NCBI GenBank assembly: GCA_033439255.1
Contig: CM065891.1
Span: 1,426,001 to 1,490,000 of the forward strand
From: Hericium rajendrae
Taxonomy: Eukaryota; Basidiomycota; Agaricomycetes; Russulales; Hericiaceae
Reading direction: 5' to 3'
Length of the DNA stretch: 64,000 nucleotides
Positions 23,444 to 35,300 of the stretch are shown here, piece after piece. Under the pieces are notes generated by a model. That model had not been told where the DNA came from, ran no database searches, and worked only from the letters and a program-made list of their open reading frames with translations. The translations under genes and the position numbers were made by a program. Numbering within the stretch: position 1 is the first letter of the stretch; the number at the start of each line of letters is the position of its first letter.

Positions 23444-26400
23444 TTAAGTAGGGCCTGCAAAACGACGAACACCCACTAAAACCTCAGGGTTGGTGAACCA
23501 TCTGTCCGCCGTGCGGTCAAGCACAAGGTTCCAGGTTTCTTTTACTCGCCGCTTGGCGCCTTCAGTACGTAGGAGTCGACATGCCGTGACGCGGTCAATT
23601 GTAAATTTCTCACTGAGGGCACGGTGCCAGCGCCCAGTGATCTCAGTAGGACTATGGACACGGCCACCCATCTGGCGTTCACAGCGGAGGACCCATATAA
23701 GGTACGCAGATACAGAAATAAGGATTTGGAGTAGGCGACTAGCACCGGCATGCCGGGTGCCGTTGGCACGAAGGTGCTCAATTTTGCCCACAGAGAAGAT
23801 AAGGCCGAGGGAGACATTTGGCCAGGAAGCTGCACCATGGGGCCAGAGATCCTTCGCGAGGTCCCATATGAGCGTCGGGGTGGCACCAGGACATTCGGTG
23901 AGTATATGGCGCATGTTTTCGTCGGGGTCGTGGCAGGCTGAGCAGATTGCCCAGTGTTCATGGCCTTCAATGTGAGACCAGTAGCGACCGACACGGTGGA
24001 CATTGTGGAGACCTTTGTAACTGAACTGTTGGAAGGGACGGGGAGGACTTTGTGGGTGCAACTTGTCCAGATGGTTGCAGGGGTTTCGTCAGCACCGCTG
24101 TGGGCCTCGAGCGTGGCACGGGCCATGTCCACGGTAAGTATGGAGCTTCGCCGGTCAGGTGGGGGCGTCAATTCTTGGACACCACGGTAGGCAATGGCCT
24201 GCGTGATTGTGACGAGTTTTGCGCCTGAGATTGTAAAGGCCGTCGGGACATGTAGGCTAAGATGGTCAGGAATGTTTTTTGCAGCACCGGCTTTGGCGAG
24301 TTCATCAGCCTTTTCATTGCCAGGAATACCAGAATGACCTTTGACCCACTGGAAGTGCGTGGTCACAGTTCGAATTCGAAGCAGGTATACGGCGCGGCGG
24401 AAGAGGTCGCGATTGCTGATACCTATCCAGCCGCGGTCCTCCCACTCCGGGAGGTGATAGGTGAGTCCATTGATGACGTATTCAGAGTCAGTAGCAATGG
24501 TGATCGGGACGAAGTTCTCAACTGCCTCGAGGGCGGCTATGACGGCCGCGAGTTCCCCAACCTGGTTGGATTGGGCGGGGCCAGGGATACGGAGGGACCG
24601 GTTGTGAGGGTGGTTATCAGCAACCCAAACACCGCTGCCGCACTTGGCATTTGCCTTCCCATTGTTGGAGCAGGAGCCGTCGGTGTACATGGTGAGGTGT
24701 TCATGGAGAAGATTTTGTCCAACATGTGGGGTGTGTAGGCGTGTCGCCGGACCGGCCGTTAACAGGGCAGGGTCGGTGAAGGCGCGGAAGCATTCGGCTA
24801 GCGATGTTTTGCAGGTAACACTCGGGTCAAATAGGATTTTACCTTTGACTTCGCGGGCACGCAGGTTGGCGCTTTTCCGATTAGGTGTAAGGGACAGGCC
24901 ATCGTCATATACAGGGCGGAGAGGGTTATATTTGGGGCGGATGGCCAAGATAAGCTGTGTCGCAGCAGCAACACAGAGATGGGGTTTGGGGCACCCAGCT
25001 GCACGGTCATCTATGCATGCAGTACACTCACAGGACGGGTCAAATTGGTGGACAACGAGGGGGGCAGCAGTAGAGCAGCGGCTTGTGACCCGCAGTAAGT
25101 CGTTGACTGTGATCGCGCGATGCGTGGTTTGAAGGCAATGTGTATGGACATTACGGCGTGTTTGTTCAGTGCCCAGGTGGTACCAGGCGGGTAGTTGTTC
25201 TTGGAGGTGGCGTGTTAGCTTCAATGCAGCAAGGGAGACAGAACAAGTCTTAGCGGCTTTCAGCATTTCCATGATATCGTGCGGCATGAGCTCAGCACGC
25301 GGGCCACGTAGAGGGGGAGACCAACTTTGAAGGAAGGTATTCATAGTGTCCAGGTCAGTGAATCGGGTGGGAGCGAGGCGGCGGATCAGAATGTCTGTAA
25401 CAAATGCCCAGGTTGGGCGCGACGGCGTCAAGTCAAGATACGACTTCAGCCACATGATATGGATGGCTACGTTGCGGGCCTTAATGTCGAGGAGGTTGAG
25501 GCCGCCCTCGGCCGCAGGGCGATGGAGATATATGGCAGCGACTGGCGGGATTCGTTTGCCAGCTCACATGAATTTGTCAATGATCTTTGCAAGTTCGTCC
25601 TCAATACGGCTAGGCATACCCTGGACTTTAGCAAGGTACTGGGTCATGCCGCCGACGAACATCTGGACAATATGTCGTTTACCAAAAAGGGTGGGTTTAC
25701 TGAAGGACCAGCGCTCGAGGGCAGCATTGATTTTGTCAAGTACAGGGCCCCATGGGTACACATCGTCAACGCCGTTGCCAATCCAGGCGCCCAGGTAGCG
25801 GATTGGATCACCTGTTCGAACGATACGTATGCCTTCATGTAGGACGGTGACATCATCACGATGCAGGCGTCGGTTGTCGTAAACCCATTGCCGGTGGGCA
25901 GGGGTGCCGATAGGTATGATTTCAGTTTTGTTTATGTTGAAGCGTGCACCAGAAGCAGCACACCACTTATCAAGGATGAGCTTAACATCGTCATAGCGAT
26001 CATTTTCACTAAGATACAGGGCGGTGTCGTCCGCAAAGAGACTGATGAGGACTTTTTGTGGAAGGAGGTCACCGGGGATGGTGAATCCTGTCAGGGCGGG
26101 TGAGTTGCGCATCATGCATGCAAGCGGTTCGATAGCTAAGTCAAAAAGTAGGCAAGAGAGAGGGTCACCTTGGCGGACGCCACGCGTTACACTATACGGG
26201 GTACTGAAAAAACCGTTGATTGCAACCTTGGTATGGGCCGTCTCGTATAGGGAGCGTACAGTTTTAATGAAGATGGGGGGTAGATTATATTTTTGAAGGA
26301 CTTCCCAGAGGTACGCATGGTCGATCTTATCATAGGCTTTTTCTTGGTCAAGGGCCATGATGACGCCATTTTGGTCGAGGGCTTCAGCAAAGTCAATCAT

Positions 26401-28890
26401 TGCTTTGGCTAGGCGTGTCTGGTCGAAGATGGATCGACCGGGGATAAATCCGGCCTGGTTCTCGTGGACCATGACATCAACAGAACATGCAAGTTGGGAG
26501 GCGAGGGCCTTGGTAAAGAGCTTGTAGTCCGTGTTCAGAAGGGTGATGGGGCGGTAGTTGGAAATCTCAGTTTTTTCATTTTTCTTATAGATCGGGCACA
26601 TCCAGCCGAGACTGAAATCAGAGTCCTCATGAACACCATGGATCTGGATATCACGGAAGACTTGGGTGAGTATTTTCACGATGTCGAAGGAGCGCGCTGT
26701 CGGGTTGGCTTTAGTGAGCTTATTATGCACGTCATTGAGTTTTGTCCAGAGCTCATATGGGCAGCCGTCGACTCCAGTAGCGGTACCGTTTTTTGAAGTC
26801 TTCAGTGCCTGGGCAACGTGAAGACCATCGAGGAGGTCAGTAAGTTCAGTACGGTGTCCATCCGGTAAACATTGCTCGTCAGGGATTGCAGCAATGACGG
26901 CATGGATATTATCCACAGGGGTCATGCCATCTGGAGGAACGATACGGCCCTGGTCTTGGAGGTCACGGTGGTACGTACCAGCCAGTTCAGCCATGTGTTT
27001 GGAGTTAGTTTCATATCGTGGTGGGGCGGCATCACCAGGAATACGAAGGCGTTTGATCTGGTCGCGTGGTTTGTGCTCCTTATTGATTGTCGTCCAGTAT
27101 TTGTTAACTTGTTCACCTTTAAGATTCCATTGCGCCTTAGATTTGTCCCGTTCCTGAGCACGTTTCTTCGCCTCAAGATGATCAATTTCTTGTTGGATCA
27201 AAGCTTCAGATGCACGGATGTCCTCGTTGGTGTCAAAATCCGGACGCCGCGTAAGGGAAGCGGCATCTTTAGTAAGTTTTTTGATTTTCGTGCGGACCTT
27301 TCCAACGTTATTAATGGCGTATTCCCGTGAAAAGGTGGCGATCTCAGTCTTAAAGGCTTTCCAGAGCGTCTGAGGGTTCGCTTCTGGCACGCGAGGGCCG
27401 GTGAGGCCTTGGAGGTTAGCGGTTAAGGTGATGCCCCTCGTTATGATGTTTGATATGAATTTCTTGTCATTTACAAGATGCAAGGGTAGAGTCCAACGGC
27501 CCTTCCCTTTGAGCGGTGCATCAAATGGGGCAAAGCGAACAGTAATCATGGAGTGGTCGGTGAGGAGGCCAAGTTGGTGGCAGCCCCATTCAAACAGATT
27601 TTCTGATTGGGCGCGGGAGGCATAGATGTGGTCGAGGCGAGATGTATAGTATCCCCCGGCATTGACATGGGAACGGAATGTGAAAAGGCGAGCAGACGGG
27701 TGAGTGTCACGCCAGGTGTCCTGAAGGTGGTGGGCGTCGCGGAACGTGCGGAGCGCAGCTACCGCCGGAGGATGAGAGATATGCGCTGGTGCGCGATCAA
27801 TGGCTTCTTCGACAAGGTTGTAGTCGCCAAGCATAAAGTCGGGGTGAGGGAGGGCGGCTGCTCGCCACTTAGCAGACAAGGTTGACCAGAAGGCAGCGCG
27901 ACTATCGTCAGTGCCTTGCGTTGGACCATACACATTAAGAAGGGTGAGGCGGGCATTGCCTCGCCATCGAATGGAGAGTGCTATGGCACGTCCAGGAACT
28001 AGAACAGTAAGCACATAATCATCGGGGGTGAGGACATCCTTATTAATGACAAAGGCCACACCAGCAGAGACACCAGGTCGATCAGGGTCTCGCGAGTTGA
28101 GGACAAGGAGTCGTTTTGAGAAGAGAGTGTCAATACTGGACTCGTGCTCGAGTTGGAGGTGCGTCTCTTGAAGCGCAAGAATACCAATCTTATGGCTACG
28201 GACAGCGTTATTAATCTCAGTCCATTTAGATATTGGGCTCCAGCCAAATTGGGCAGAAGCCCGGCCATGCATATTCAGCGTCGCTAGCTTGATGTTAGCA
28301 CGTATTTTAAGATCACCATGAGGGTGATTGTCTGGGCGGCGGGGCCCGGGTTCAGGTGGCGGGCTAGGGCTTTGCGGTGGTTCAGGCGCCGGGGATGGCA
28401 GCGGTGATGGTGAGGGCTCAGGTTCAGGGCTCAGATCGTCGGGTGTGTGGTATCTCAGATTCGGGATTTCAGGTTCAGGGCGTGCGTTATCAGGGGTTCG
28501 AGGGTTCGGTATGGGTTCAGGTACTAATGGTGGATGTGGGCTCGGAGGGGTTGCCAGTCCATGAGTGGACGGCACAGCATTCACTTCCGGGAGCGGCATA
28601 CTGACCCCACGACCGGGAGCTGCCGGTGAACTTTGCATTCGATTTACACCTCGCTCAGGATGCACTCCGGGATATTCAGCTGGATTGGTGGGGTGCTGTA
28701 ACCCGCGTACGAACGGCCCAGAGCCCGTTGCACAGAGGGGTGCCTCCCCTCCCACGACTCCATCTCGAACGATGCGTTCGGGACTTCGCAGTCTGCCCTC
28801 CCCCGCAACACAAGTTGCAGCAAAAGGACCTGGTGTTTTGGCTATATTGGGGTTTGTATAGTGTGTCATCGGTAGTGGGCGGCCGTTCAT
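23444..28890 (-). pseudogene. LINE ORF2: AP endonuclease, reverse transcriptase, RNase H (inactivated)
   Basis: The ATG at 28890 opens a Pro-rich leader, then the endonuclease (KLATLNMHG, LALQETHLQ, LLNVYGPT, FMLGDYN, SRLDHIYAS, LLTDHSMITV). The reverse transcriptase follows (NYRPITLLNTDYKLFTKAL, AGFIPGRS, MALDQEKAYDKIDH, RGVRQGDPLSCLLFDL, and the FADD active site near 26030-26040). After the RT an in-frame TGA at 25564-25566 interrupts IIDKFM-stop-AGKRIPP, probably from TGG. The same frame resumes through RNase H (TMYTDGSC, TIATDSEYVING, FQWVKGHSG). Near 24065-24090 a 1-nt deletion shifts the frame into RPFQQFSYKGLHNVHRVGRYW and a CSACHDPDENMRHILTECP zinc-binding tail, ending at 23444. With two lesions the protein cannot be made whole from this copy. 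Confidence 0.9.
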
Positions 28891-29251
28891 ACATCCTATA
28901 CACCGTGGACCAACGTGGGTATAGACCGGGCAGCTGAATAAACCCTATACGGACGCCACGCGCAGTAGGGTGCGGCAGATGCTCAGCACGGGCCAGAGCA
29001 TGTACAGCAGGTTTTTACTTAGTTGGTTTCTGTCGCAAAGCAACTTTATTGCACAAAAACGATGGTCAACGGGTACAGGGGGAGCAGATAAGTACTAGGA
29101 TTTACTGGGGTACAGGGCGGAGGAAAGTGGGCATAAGAGACACGACAGAGAAGTAGTACGAGGCAGACCGGATGTGAAGAGTTTATCAGGAGTTTATACG
29201 TTGTAAAGAAAGAGGGCGACGAGGCGGCGCACGAGACACAAGCGGCAGTAG
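28891..29251 (-). other. LINE spacer between ORF1 and ORF2
   Basis: About 360 nt between the ORF1 stop and the ORF2 ATG on the LINE strand. It carries no credible coding frame, so ORF2 must be reached by internal initiation or reinitiation rather than by frameshift from ORF1. Confidence 0.5.
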
Positions 29252-29844
29252 CTACCCATGTCCCCACCCCCAGCGACCATTATAACCGCCACGGGCCGGG
29301 GGGGGTCCATTTTGGAAGGGCGGGGCCCTCGGGGCTTCCATGTCACGGGACGCAGGGATCTCCTGTACCGGAGGACCATTCCATTGCGGGATTGAAAAGA
29401 ACGGGCAAAGGCCATGGGGGTGGTCGTCGCCATGACAGCCGGCGCAGGAGAACGTACGCGCGGATTGCCCAGTACCATGAAGGAAGGTGGAGATGGGGTT
29501 CGAGTGAAGCCAGGCTTTGATCTCGTTCCAGCCCCACTGTGTCTTAGCCGGAGAGGCCATGTAAAGACGCCAGCAGGTTTGACGGTTTTGTGACTCCTGA
29601 GCCATTTTGATCGGTCGAATGGTGAGTGAGGCGAGGATATGGGCGACGCGGTCAGCAGGGAGGAGTAGAGAGAGCGCCTTCGCGTCTTTGCTGACGCGTT
29701 CTAAGACATCGCGGAAGCTGGAGTTGGCGAGGGAGGTGCGTAAGTCCGTGGTGAGATCAGCCGTGGTCGCGCTCGGGTCGGTGATGGAAGACGCCGTCGA
29801 GAATCCTTGAAAGTAGCCAATGAAGGACGGGACATAGCGCGCAC
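29252..29844 (-). pseudogene. LINE ORF1, C-terminal fragment (zinc knuckle)
   Basis: From the Gypsy border the minus strand reads ARYVPSFIGYFQGFSTA in the same frame as SLTIRPIKMAQESQNRQTC. A zinc knuckle of C-x2-C-x4-H-x4-C type (CAGCHGDDHPHGLC) follows, with a Gly/Pro-rich tail ending GWGHG. This is the RNA-binding, Gag-like ORF1 of the LINE. Its N-terminal part lies at 43637-44721 and ends IIHDRA. The two pieces belong to one ORF cut by the Gypsy insertion. Confidence 0.82.
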
Positions 29845-30348
29845 TGTCGCGTTCACGAAAAGTTCGTAAACTCGACCATGGACTTTCCCTGAATCAGCCC
29901 TACTATCATTCGACTGCTTGATCCAGCGTTTCATTAAGATGGCCGACTCCTGAATAGCTGAAGGTGGGTTCAGATCAAGATTCATCAGGTCAGCACTGAA
30001 AGAAAATGAAATTGAATATAATCCCTAACATCATATAATATTATTACGACTCACGGAAAATTGACGAAGTTACGCATCCCAGCTAGCCTCAATCGAACAA
30101 TCTGGGTGCCCTAGAAGGAGATTCGGAGAATAAGCAGCATGAACGAGGGACTCATTGGATAAATGGAAACTTGCATCGCTCTGGATAGCGGTCGACTGGA
30201 CCTTGGCGTGGATTATTTCGCCCGTGGAATCCCAAAAATACACCCATTGACCATTCTAACAGGAAAACAAGGGCATGAGACATATCAGGATAAACTCAAG
30301 TTAAAGAACCCTTACCTGAAAATTAAGCAGAGGATTGATGGTGTCCAT
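29845..30348 (-). pseudogene. Left-LTR copy of the antisense intron-bearing gene (read-through C-terminus)
   Basis: The same gene as at 41417-41935, with exons at 30316-30348, 30175-30255, 30055-30110 and from 29995 downward. In this copy the reading frame leaves the LTR at 29845 and runs into LINE ORF1 sequence (VNAT followed by VRAMSRPS), stopping only at 29701. The native end (SAGN-stop) is supplied outside the LTR only at the right copy. Splice signals are unchanged. Confidence 0.5.
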
Positions 30349-30377
30349 AGTCTAAGCAGCCAGAAGTGGGAGGCAAG

Positions 30378-31524
30378 ATGAGAGTACTTGTAAGAGATAG
30401 CGAAACGTGCGTGGAGCATTGTACTAAGCTCAGCCACCAAATTAAAAAGGAGGCCCAGATCGAACAAAGTGACGGCAATCGAAGCATACACCGCGGTGAC
30501 AAGAAGAAGGTCTCGGTTAAGCATACCTTTACGTTTGATGGACTTCTCAGGCCCAGAAAAAGTCAAAGCACTTCCTCGACGAACCAGGAACACCAACCTA
30601 TCCTCGCAACCACAATGTTCTTTCTTCGTCGCCAGTCTCACAATGGGTCCCCCAGCCTGAAAACCAGCTTTTGGTTCACGTTGAGCGTCAAACCCGCACA
30701 ACCGTGGAAAATGTTTCCATTCTTAGCCCACGCTTCTCTCTGCAGTACGATCCGACGGAAGACCGAATGCAACTCGAAACACCTCCTCCTATATACCAGC
30801 CCTCTCAATCTCCCTTTTCTCATATCATACATCCTGATCAGCTCGCCCGCTTCCTCATCCCAGACTACATTCTGACAGACCATATCATAATTCCCACCCA
30901 GCCAGGCAAGCCGAGCGCAAGCCTCATACGTAAGGAGTGCCCTCTGGGTTCATTCTACTCCATCAGCGCCCCTCACGACCTTCCTTCATTTTTATCTCGG
31001 CGGACTTGATCGAGGAAAACGTGAACAATCCATGGGTCTGTGTCGTCCGACCAACACGTGATGTGGCCGTGGGAGAAAGATTGGTAATAATGAGTGGAGA
31101 AGAAGGATATTGCGTATCAGGGATGGTGGAGGAGTTGGTCAGCGCAGGATTTAGCTGGATGCAGTTCAAGATCAGACGAGTCCCAGGGATCATCGACACG
31201 CACGGGCTAGGATGGGAAGGAAACCATCTGTTCATTTTCATCCCTCGGATCTGGAGTATCACATCTTCATCACTCGCATCACGCCTCATCGCCTGGACAG
31301 GATATAGAAAGATGGACATACTCGGTCGGTTCAACCCTTACGATCACATCCATACCTACTTCCCCCCTCACCTCAATTCCTCGATCCCACTGCCGCGGAC
31401 CACCGCATTTTTCTCCTACGTCAAAAGGATGGAGGGGATCAAGGCAGCACAGATTTTGAACCGTGAATCAAGGTACTACGTCAATCTGGAAGGATGGGCA
31501 AGGATTCAGAGCAGGGAAGCTTAA
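30378..31524 (+). pseudogene. Left-LTR copy of the U3 sense ORF, two frameshifts
   Basis: Corresponds to the intact 382-codon ORF at 41965-43113. Here a C is missing at 30649-30653 and another at 30983-30984. The frame therefore breaks after SHNGSP, resumes in a second frame (LVHVERQTRTTVENV) and again in a third (FIFISADLIEENVNNP). The C-terminal end LEGWARIQSREA is unchanged. Confidence 0.8.
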
Positions 31525-31577
31525 TGAGAAGAAGAGGCCCAATGTGGAAAGGTGCTTATTCAAAGGGGGTTACATCC

Positions 31578-31710
31578 GCTTACTCGCTCAAAAGGGGTCG
31601 CTGAGTCGTTCTAGTCCGATTACCAATTTACATTTTGCTTACTCGTTCTTTACAAATATGCTGAGTCGTTCAGTTCGTCGCTGATTCATGTGTTTAACTG
31701 CTGAGTCATC
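31578..31710 (+). promoter_or_regulatory. U3 enhancer-like repeats with TGAGTC motifs
   Basis: Two units spaced 60 bp apart begin GCTTACTCG and end CTGAGTCGTTC (31578-31611 and 31638-31671). A further CTGATTCATG (31681) and CTGAGTCATC (31701) follow. TGAGTCA matches the Gcn4/AP-1 bZIP consensus. The array sits about 90-220 bp upstream of the TATA box and recurs in the right LTR at 43167-43299. Confidence 0.5.
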
Positions 31711-31797
31711 TGATTTGAAGTTTAGTAATACGCTCCTTTACTTACCAATCGAATTTGGGCTGGTTAGTCAGACATGTACAGCCTCGGATTCCTCTAG

Positions 31798-31806
31798 TAT
31801 ATAAAG
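31798..31806 (+). promoter_or_regulatory. LTR TATA box
   Basis: TATATAAAG, about 60 bp upstream of an AATAAA signal (31860-31865). Together they bracket the expected R region. The same pair is at 43387-43395 and 43449-43454 in the right LTR. Confidence 0.7.
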
Positions 31807-32051
31807 AACCAGACCAAGGGAAAGAAATCCCTTCGAATAGACGCTATTCACCCCTGTGCAATAAAGTTGCATAAGACTGCCTGACTGCCAGACTGCTGTC
31901 CTGAATATCTCAGGAAATATATTCTGAATAAGTGTGCGACGAGCGCAAATTTCGGAAATTTAAATCCTCCCATTTGAACCACTAGGTGCACTCGGGAAAG
32001 ACTGAAAACCCAGTCCATCTAGGCTGATACCACATTTCAGCGCGACATCTT

Positions 32052-32069
32052 TGGAGCCCACCGCGAGGG
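32052..32069 (+). other. Putative primer-binding site
   Basis: TGGAGCCCACCGCGAGGG starts 4 nt after the left LTR. It begins with TGG, the complement of a tRNA CCA end. The tRNA was not identified. Confidence 0.45.
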
Positions 32070-32301
32070 AGGGTAATTCTGAATTTGCTCCGCGCCACGT
32101 TCCAGCATCACGGCGACATCAATCGCATTCGACGACATCAGGACACCCTTCTCCCCGGAACCATCTGACTCTGAAGGATCATTCTCCGTACCGAGTACTG
32201 TTTCGAGCTGGAGATTCTCATTACAATCACCAAGTCCCACACCATCAAACATAGAACTACAATTTCTCATACCGACACTAACTATACACTCAGAACCCGA
32301 T

Positions 32302-35300
32302 ATGCCAGGTAATCTGTCTGAACAGGTCCCTTCTGGAGAAGGGATGTACGGAAACTACGGATACACTAACGATGGATATCACTATGGTTTGAATACGGCG
32401 GTGCCAGTGCCAACCGCTAACCCGAATAGCCCAATCCTATCGGTTTTAACTATGCCTCTACCCGGAACTAAGAACGCCCCCTTGAAATTCAAAGGAGAAT
32501 ACAATTATGTTGAACGCTTTATTGAGCACTTCGAGAAACTCTGTACGCAGAATAATGTGACGTCAGACCGAGAACGATGCACTGCGGTAAAGCAATATTG
32601 CTCCCGAAACGTAACCGAGGTAATCGAGGGACTGCCGAGTTACCGGAAACCGAACTGGGCAGCATTAAGGAAGGATCTGATGACTTACTTTGATGCTGAT
32701 CTCTACTCTCAGCGCTTCAAGAAGCGTGACTTAATTGCCTTCACGAAAAAGACGAAGCATAAACGAATGAATGATCTTGGATCATGGCGAAAGTACACAC
32801 GGGGTTTCGTCAAGATCGCGGGTTGGTTGCGAGACAAGGACAAGATATCCGAGGCTGAAGAAGCCATCTACTTCTGGGCCGGAATAGGACGAGGGCTGAG
32901 AGATATCATAGAAGCAAGATATCTGTCGACTCACCCCACTGCAGATCGATCGAAGCCCTTCCCAGTAAATGACATCTCGGCCATTGCGGAAAAGATCCTC
33001 CAACGAAACAAGTTTGACGACATTCTGGAGGACGAAAGCGATGACTTCGGGACTGATTGGTCAGGAGAGGACGAGAGCGAGGAGGAAGATACCTCGGACG
33101 ACGACCTACGGTATGATAAGCAACGGTGGAAGGCAGCTCATAAATCGAGCAAGAAGAGAAAGACACCTAAAAGGAAGAAGGTTAAATACGAGGATGATGC
33201 CAACGAGGAGGTAATAAACAAACCTAGGAGGGCTGGAACGCCGCCTGCACGAGAAGCCGATAACGATGAAGTCGAAGGACTGGTGCGGGAACTCAGCCGA
33301 ATGAAAATTAATGACCCCAATTACGCACTAGTTTACTATCGGGCACTGCGAATGGACGACCGTATTGCCAGCATTGTGGCACCGCCATTTATCGGGCAAG
33401 GAAAGTCAGGAGAATCGGAGGAACGAGGGCGCGATCGGTCACTTACTCGAAATAACTGGACAAGGGAAGGACCTCCTCACATGAGCCAGCCAGGACCAGC
33501 GAGAGGACCTCCACCTCTAACGTTCCCTCCGGTTAGACGAGATGAAATACGGTGTTTTGGGTGCAGAGAAATCGGGCATGGTCTGGGAATCTGTCCCAAG
33601 GTAAACGAGCAGGTAAGTAAAGGGCTGATCGCTCGAGACAGCTCGAGACGACTTACACATGGTAATGGAGCCCCTATACGGCGATCGGGGAACGAAACGC
33701 TCCTCGAAGCAGCGGCTAGAGAAAGAGGTGAAATGGGAAGGTCGAACACCACTCAATCAAACCTCGTCATGGTCGAAGATATCGAGGAATCCGATGATGA
33801 TGATGCTCATCCGGTGTTCCTCATGGCAAATGACTCAGACGAGGAATATTTTGCCTTTCCGGTCGAAAGAACACCCAAGCAATCCACCGCGGCTCGACGA
33901 CGAGTCTTTGATGGAGTTTATCCTCCAAAACGAATACCCCCGGGAAAAAGAACGGGAGGGGATGACTCAAGACCTCTGACGCCGGGTCACCGAACAACGC
34001 AAGCCGCGCGAATTCCGGGAGAACGAATAGGACACCCTGGAACCCGCAAGAAATCAGTAGGAGAAAATCAGAATCCAATATCCAAGAGCCAAGCCCAAAA
34101 ACCTGACCCGAGTAAGGAAAATAACTCCGTACGAGAGGACGTACCTATGGACTGGCGCGCCACGAACAATGATGATTCATCCGAAGAAGATGAGTCAGGA
34201 AAGGAGGATCGACTAAGGCGAATGCAAACGCGATTACGCACCAGTAATGTTCAACCAACCATTGAACAACTAGAAGATGTCGTACCCACGGCAATAACGC
34301 CACAGCGACCGATTGATACGAGGAGACCGGCATTTGATCCCAAGGATGACGAGGATATCCTTGAGGAAATGACAAATCGCCCTCAGAAAGGGGCGAAGGG
34401 ACCCAGGACCATAAGCAAGACGATCGAAAAGGAGAATAAGTCAAAAGCTACCATCAATCGTAAATCCGCAATCTCGGTCGACCCTTCGCGGGTCCTCGGA
34501 CAAGTCCTGAAAACGCCGGTACAACTATCAATAGGAGATATCTTAGGATCATCGAAAGAACTTCAAAACATTCTAACGGAAAATATGAAAAGGAAATCAG
34601 TAAATGTAGCTCTCGTAAATAAAGCGGAGACTCGCCAGACTACAATTAATCGACCGCACAGACCCCTTATTAAAGTCACCTTGCAGTTTAAGGGACGAGG
34701 GATTGAGGCAATCATAGATACGGGGTCCCAGTTGAATATTTTGAATCGTCAAGTCTGGAAGGACACCGTGCAGCTGCCGTTAGATATATCAAAGAAAATT
34801 GACATGCAGGATGCCAACGGGGGAACTGAAGCCCTCGAGGGACTTATGAGAAATGTTCCACTCACCTTTGGGTCTGTCGTTACGCACGCAGACTTGTTTG
34901 TGGGAGAACACGTCCCGTTCGAAATGTTGTTAGGCCGGCCTTGGCAACGCGGCAACTTCGTCTCAATAGACGAACGGCCGGACGGGACATATTTGGTGTT
35001 CAAGAACCCCAGCCAGCTGGAGGAACCACTATACGAAGTTGTGGTAGACCAGGAACCTGTAGATTTAGGAGATGTTTACTTTAGTAAAATAGAGGAATAC
35101 GAGAAAGAGGAATTCCGAACGTACCTCGTGCTAGAGAAAACACCCGAGAAGGACGGGCGAGACGACGCCTCAGAAGAAACGTTGCCTGAAGTTAATAAAA
35201 AGGAGATCTCTTGGGAAAATCCTAAGGTCGGGAAGGAAAGAATGGATCTAGACGAATCCAAGGGCAACGAGCGTAAGAATACTTCCCAAAGGGAAGAAAC

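Larger units (their letters stand above)
23239..29844 (-). mobile_element. LINE retrotransposon, 3' part (ORF1 C-terminus, ORF2, poly-A tail)
   Basis: The downstream two thirds of a non-LTR retrotransposon on the minus strand. It ends in 34 T on the plus strand (23239-23272), which is its poly-A tail. In transcript order it holds the C-terminal part of ORF1, a spacer of about 360 nt (28891-29251), ORF2 with AP-type endonuclease, reverse transcriptase and RNase H, and a short 3' UTR. The upstream part lies at 43637-46959, beyond an inserted Gypsy element. Total LINE length without the insert is about 9.9 kb. The presence of an RNase H domain and a CCHC ORF1 points to a fungal Tad/I-like clade, but the clade was not tested. 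Confidence 0.9.
29845..32047 (+). repeat. Left (5') LTR, 2203 bp
   Basis: Identical, except for three differences, to 41432-43636. The differences are C/T at 29911 (T at 41498), five C at 30649-30653 (six at 42236-42241), and CC at 30983-30984 (CCC at 42571-42573). U3 is about 1.95 kb and contains a sense ORF and an antisense gene. A TATA box lies at 31798-31806, AATAAA at 31860-31865, and U5 follows. Confidence 0.95.

Noticed and set aside
23490-23975. Plus-strand frame of 161 codons within the LINE 3' end
   Set aside because: It is the complement of the RNase H tail and zinc-binding end of LINE ORF2.
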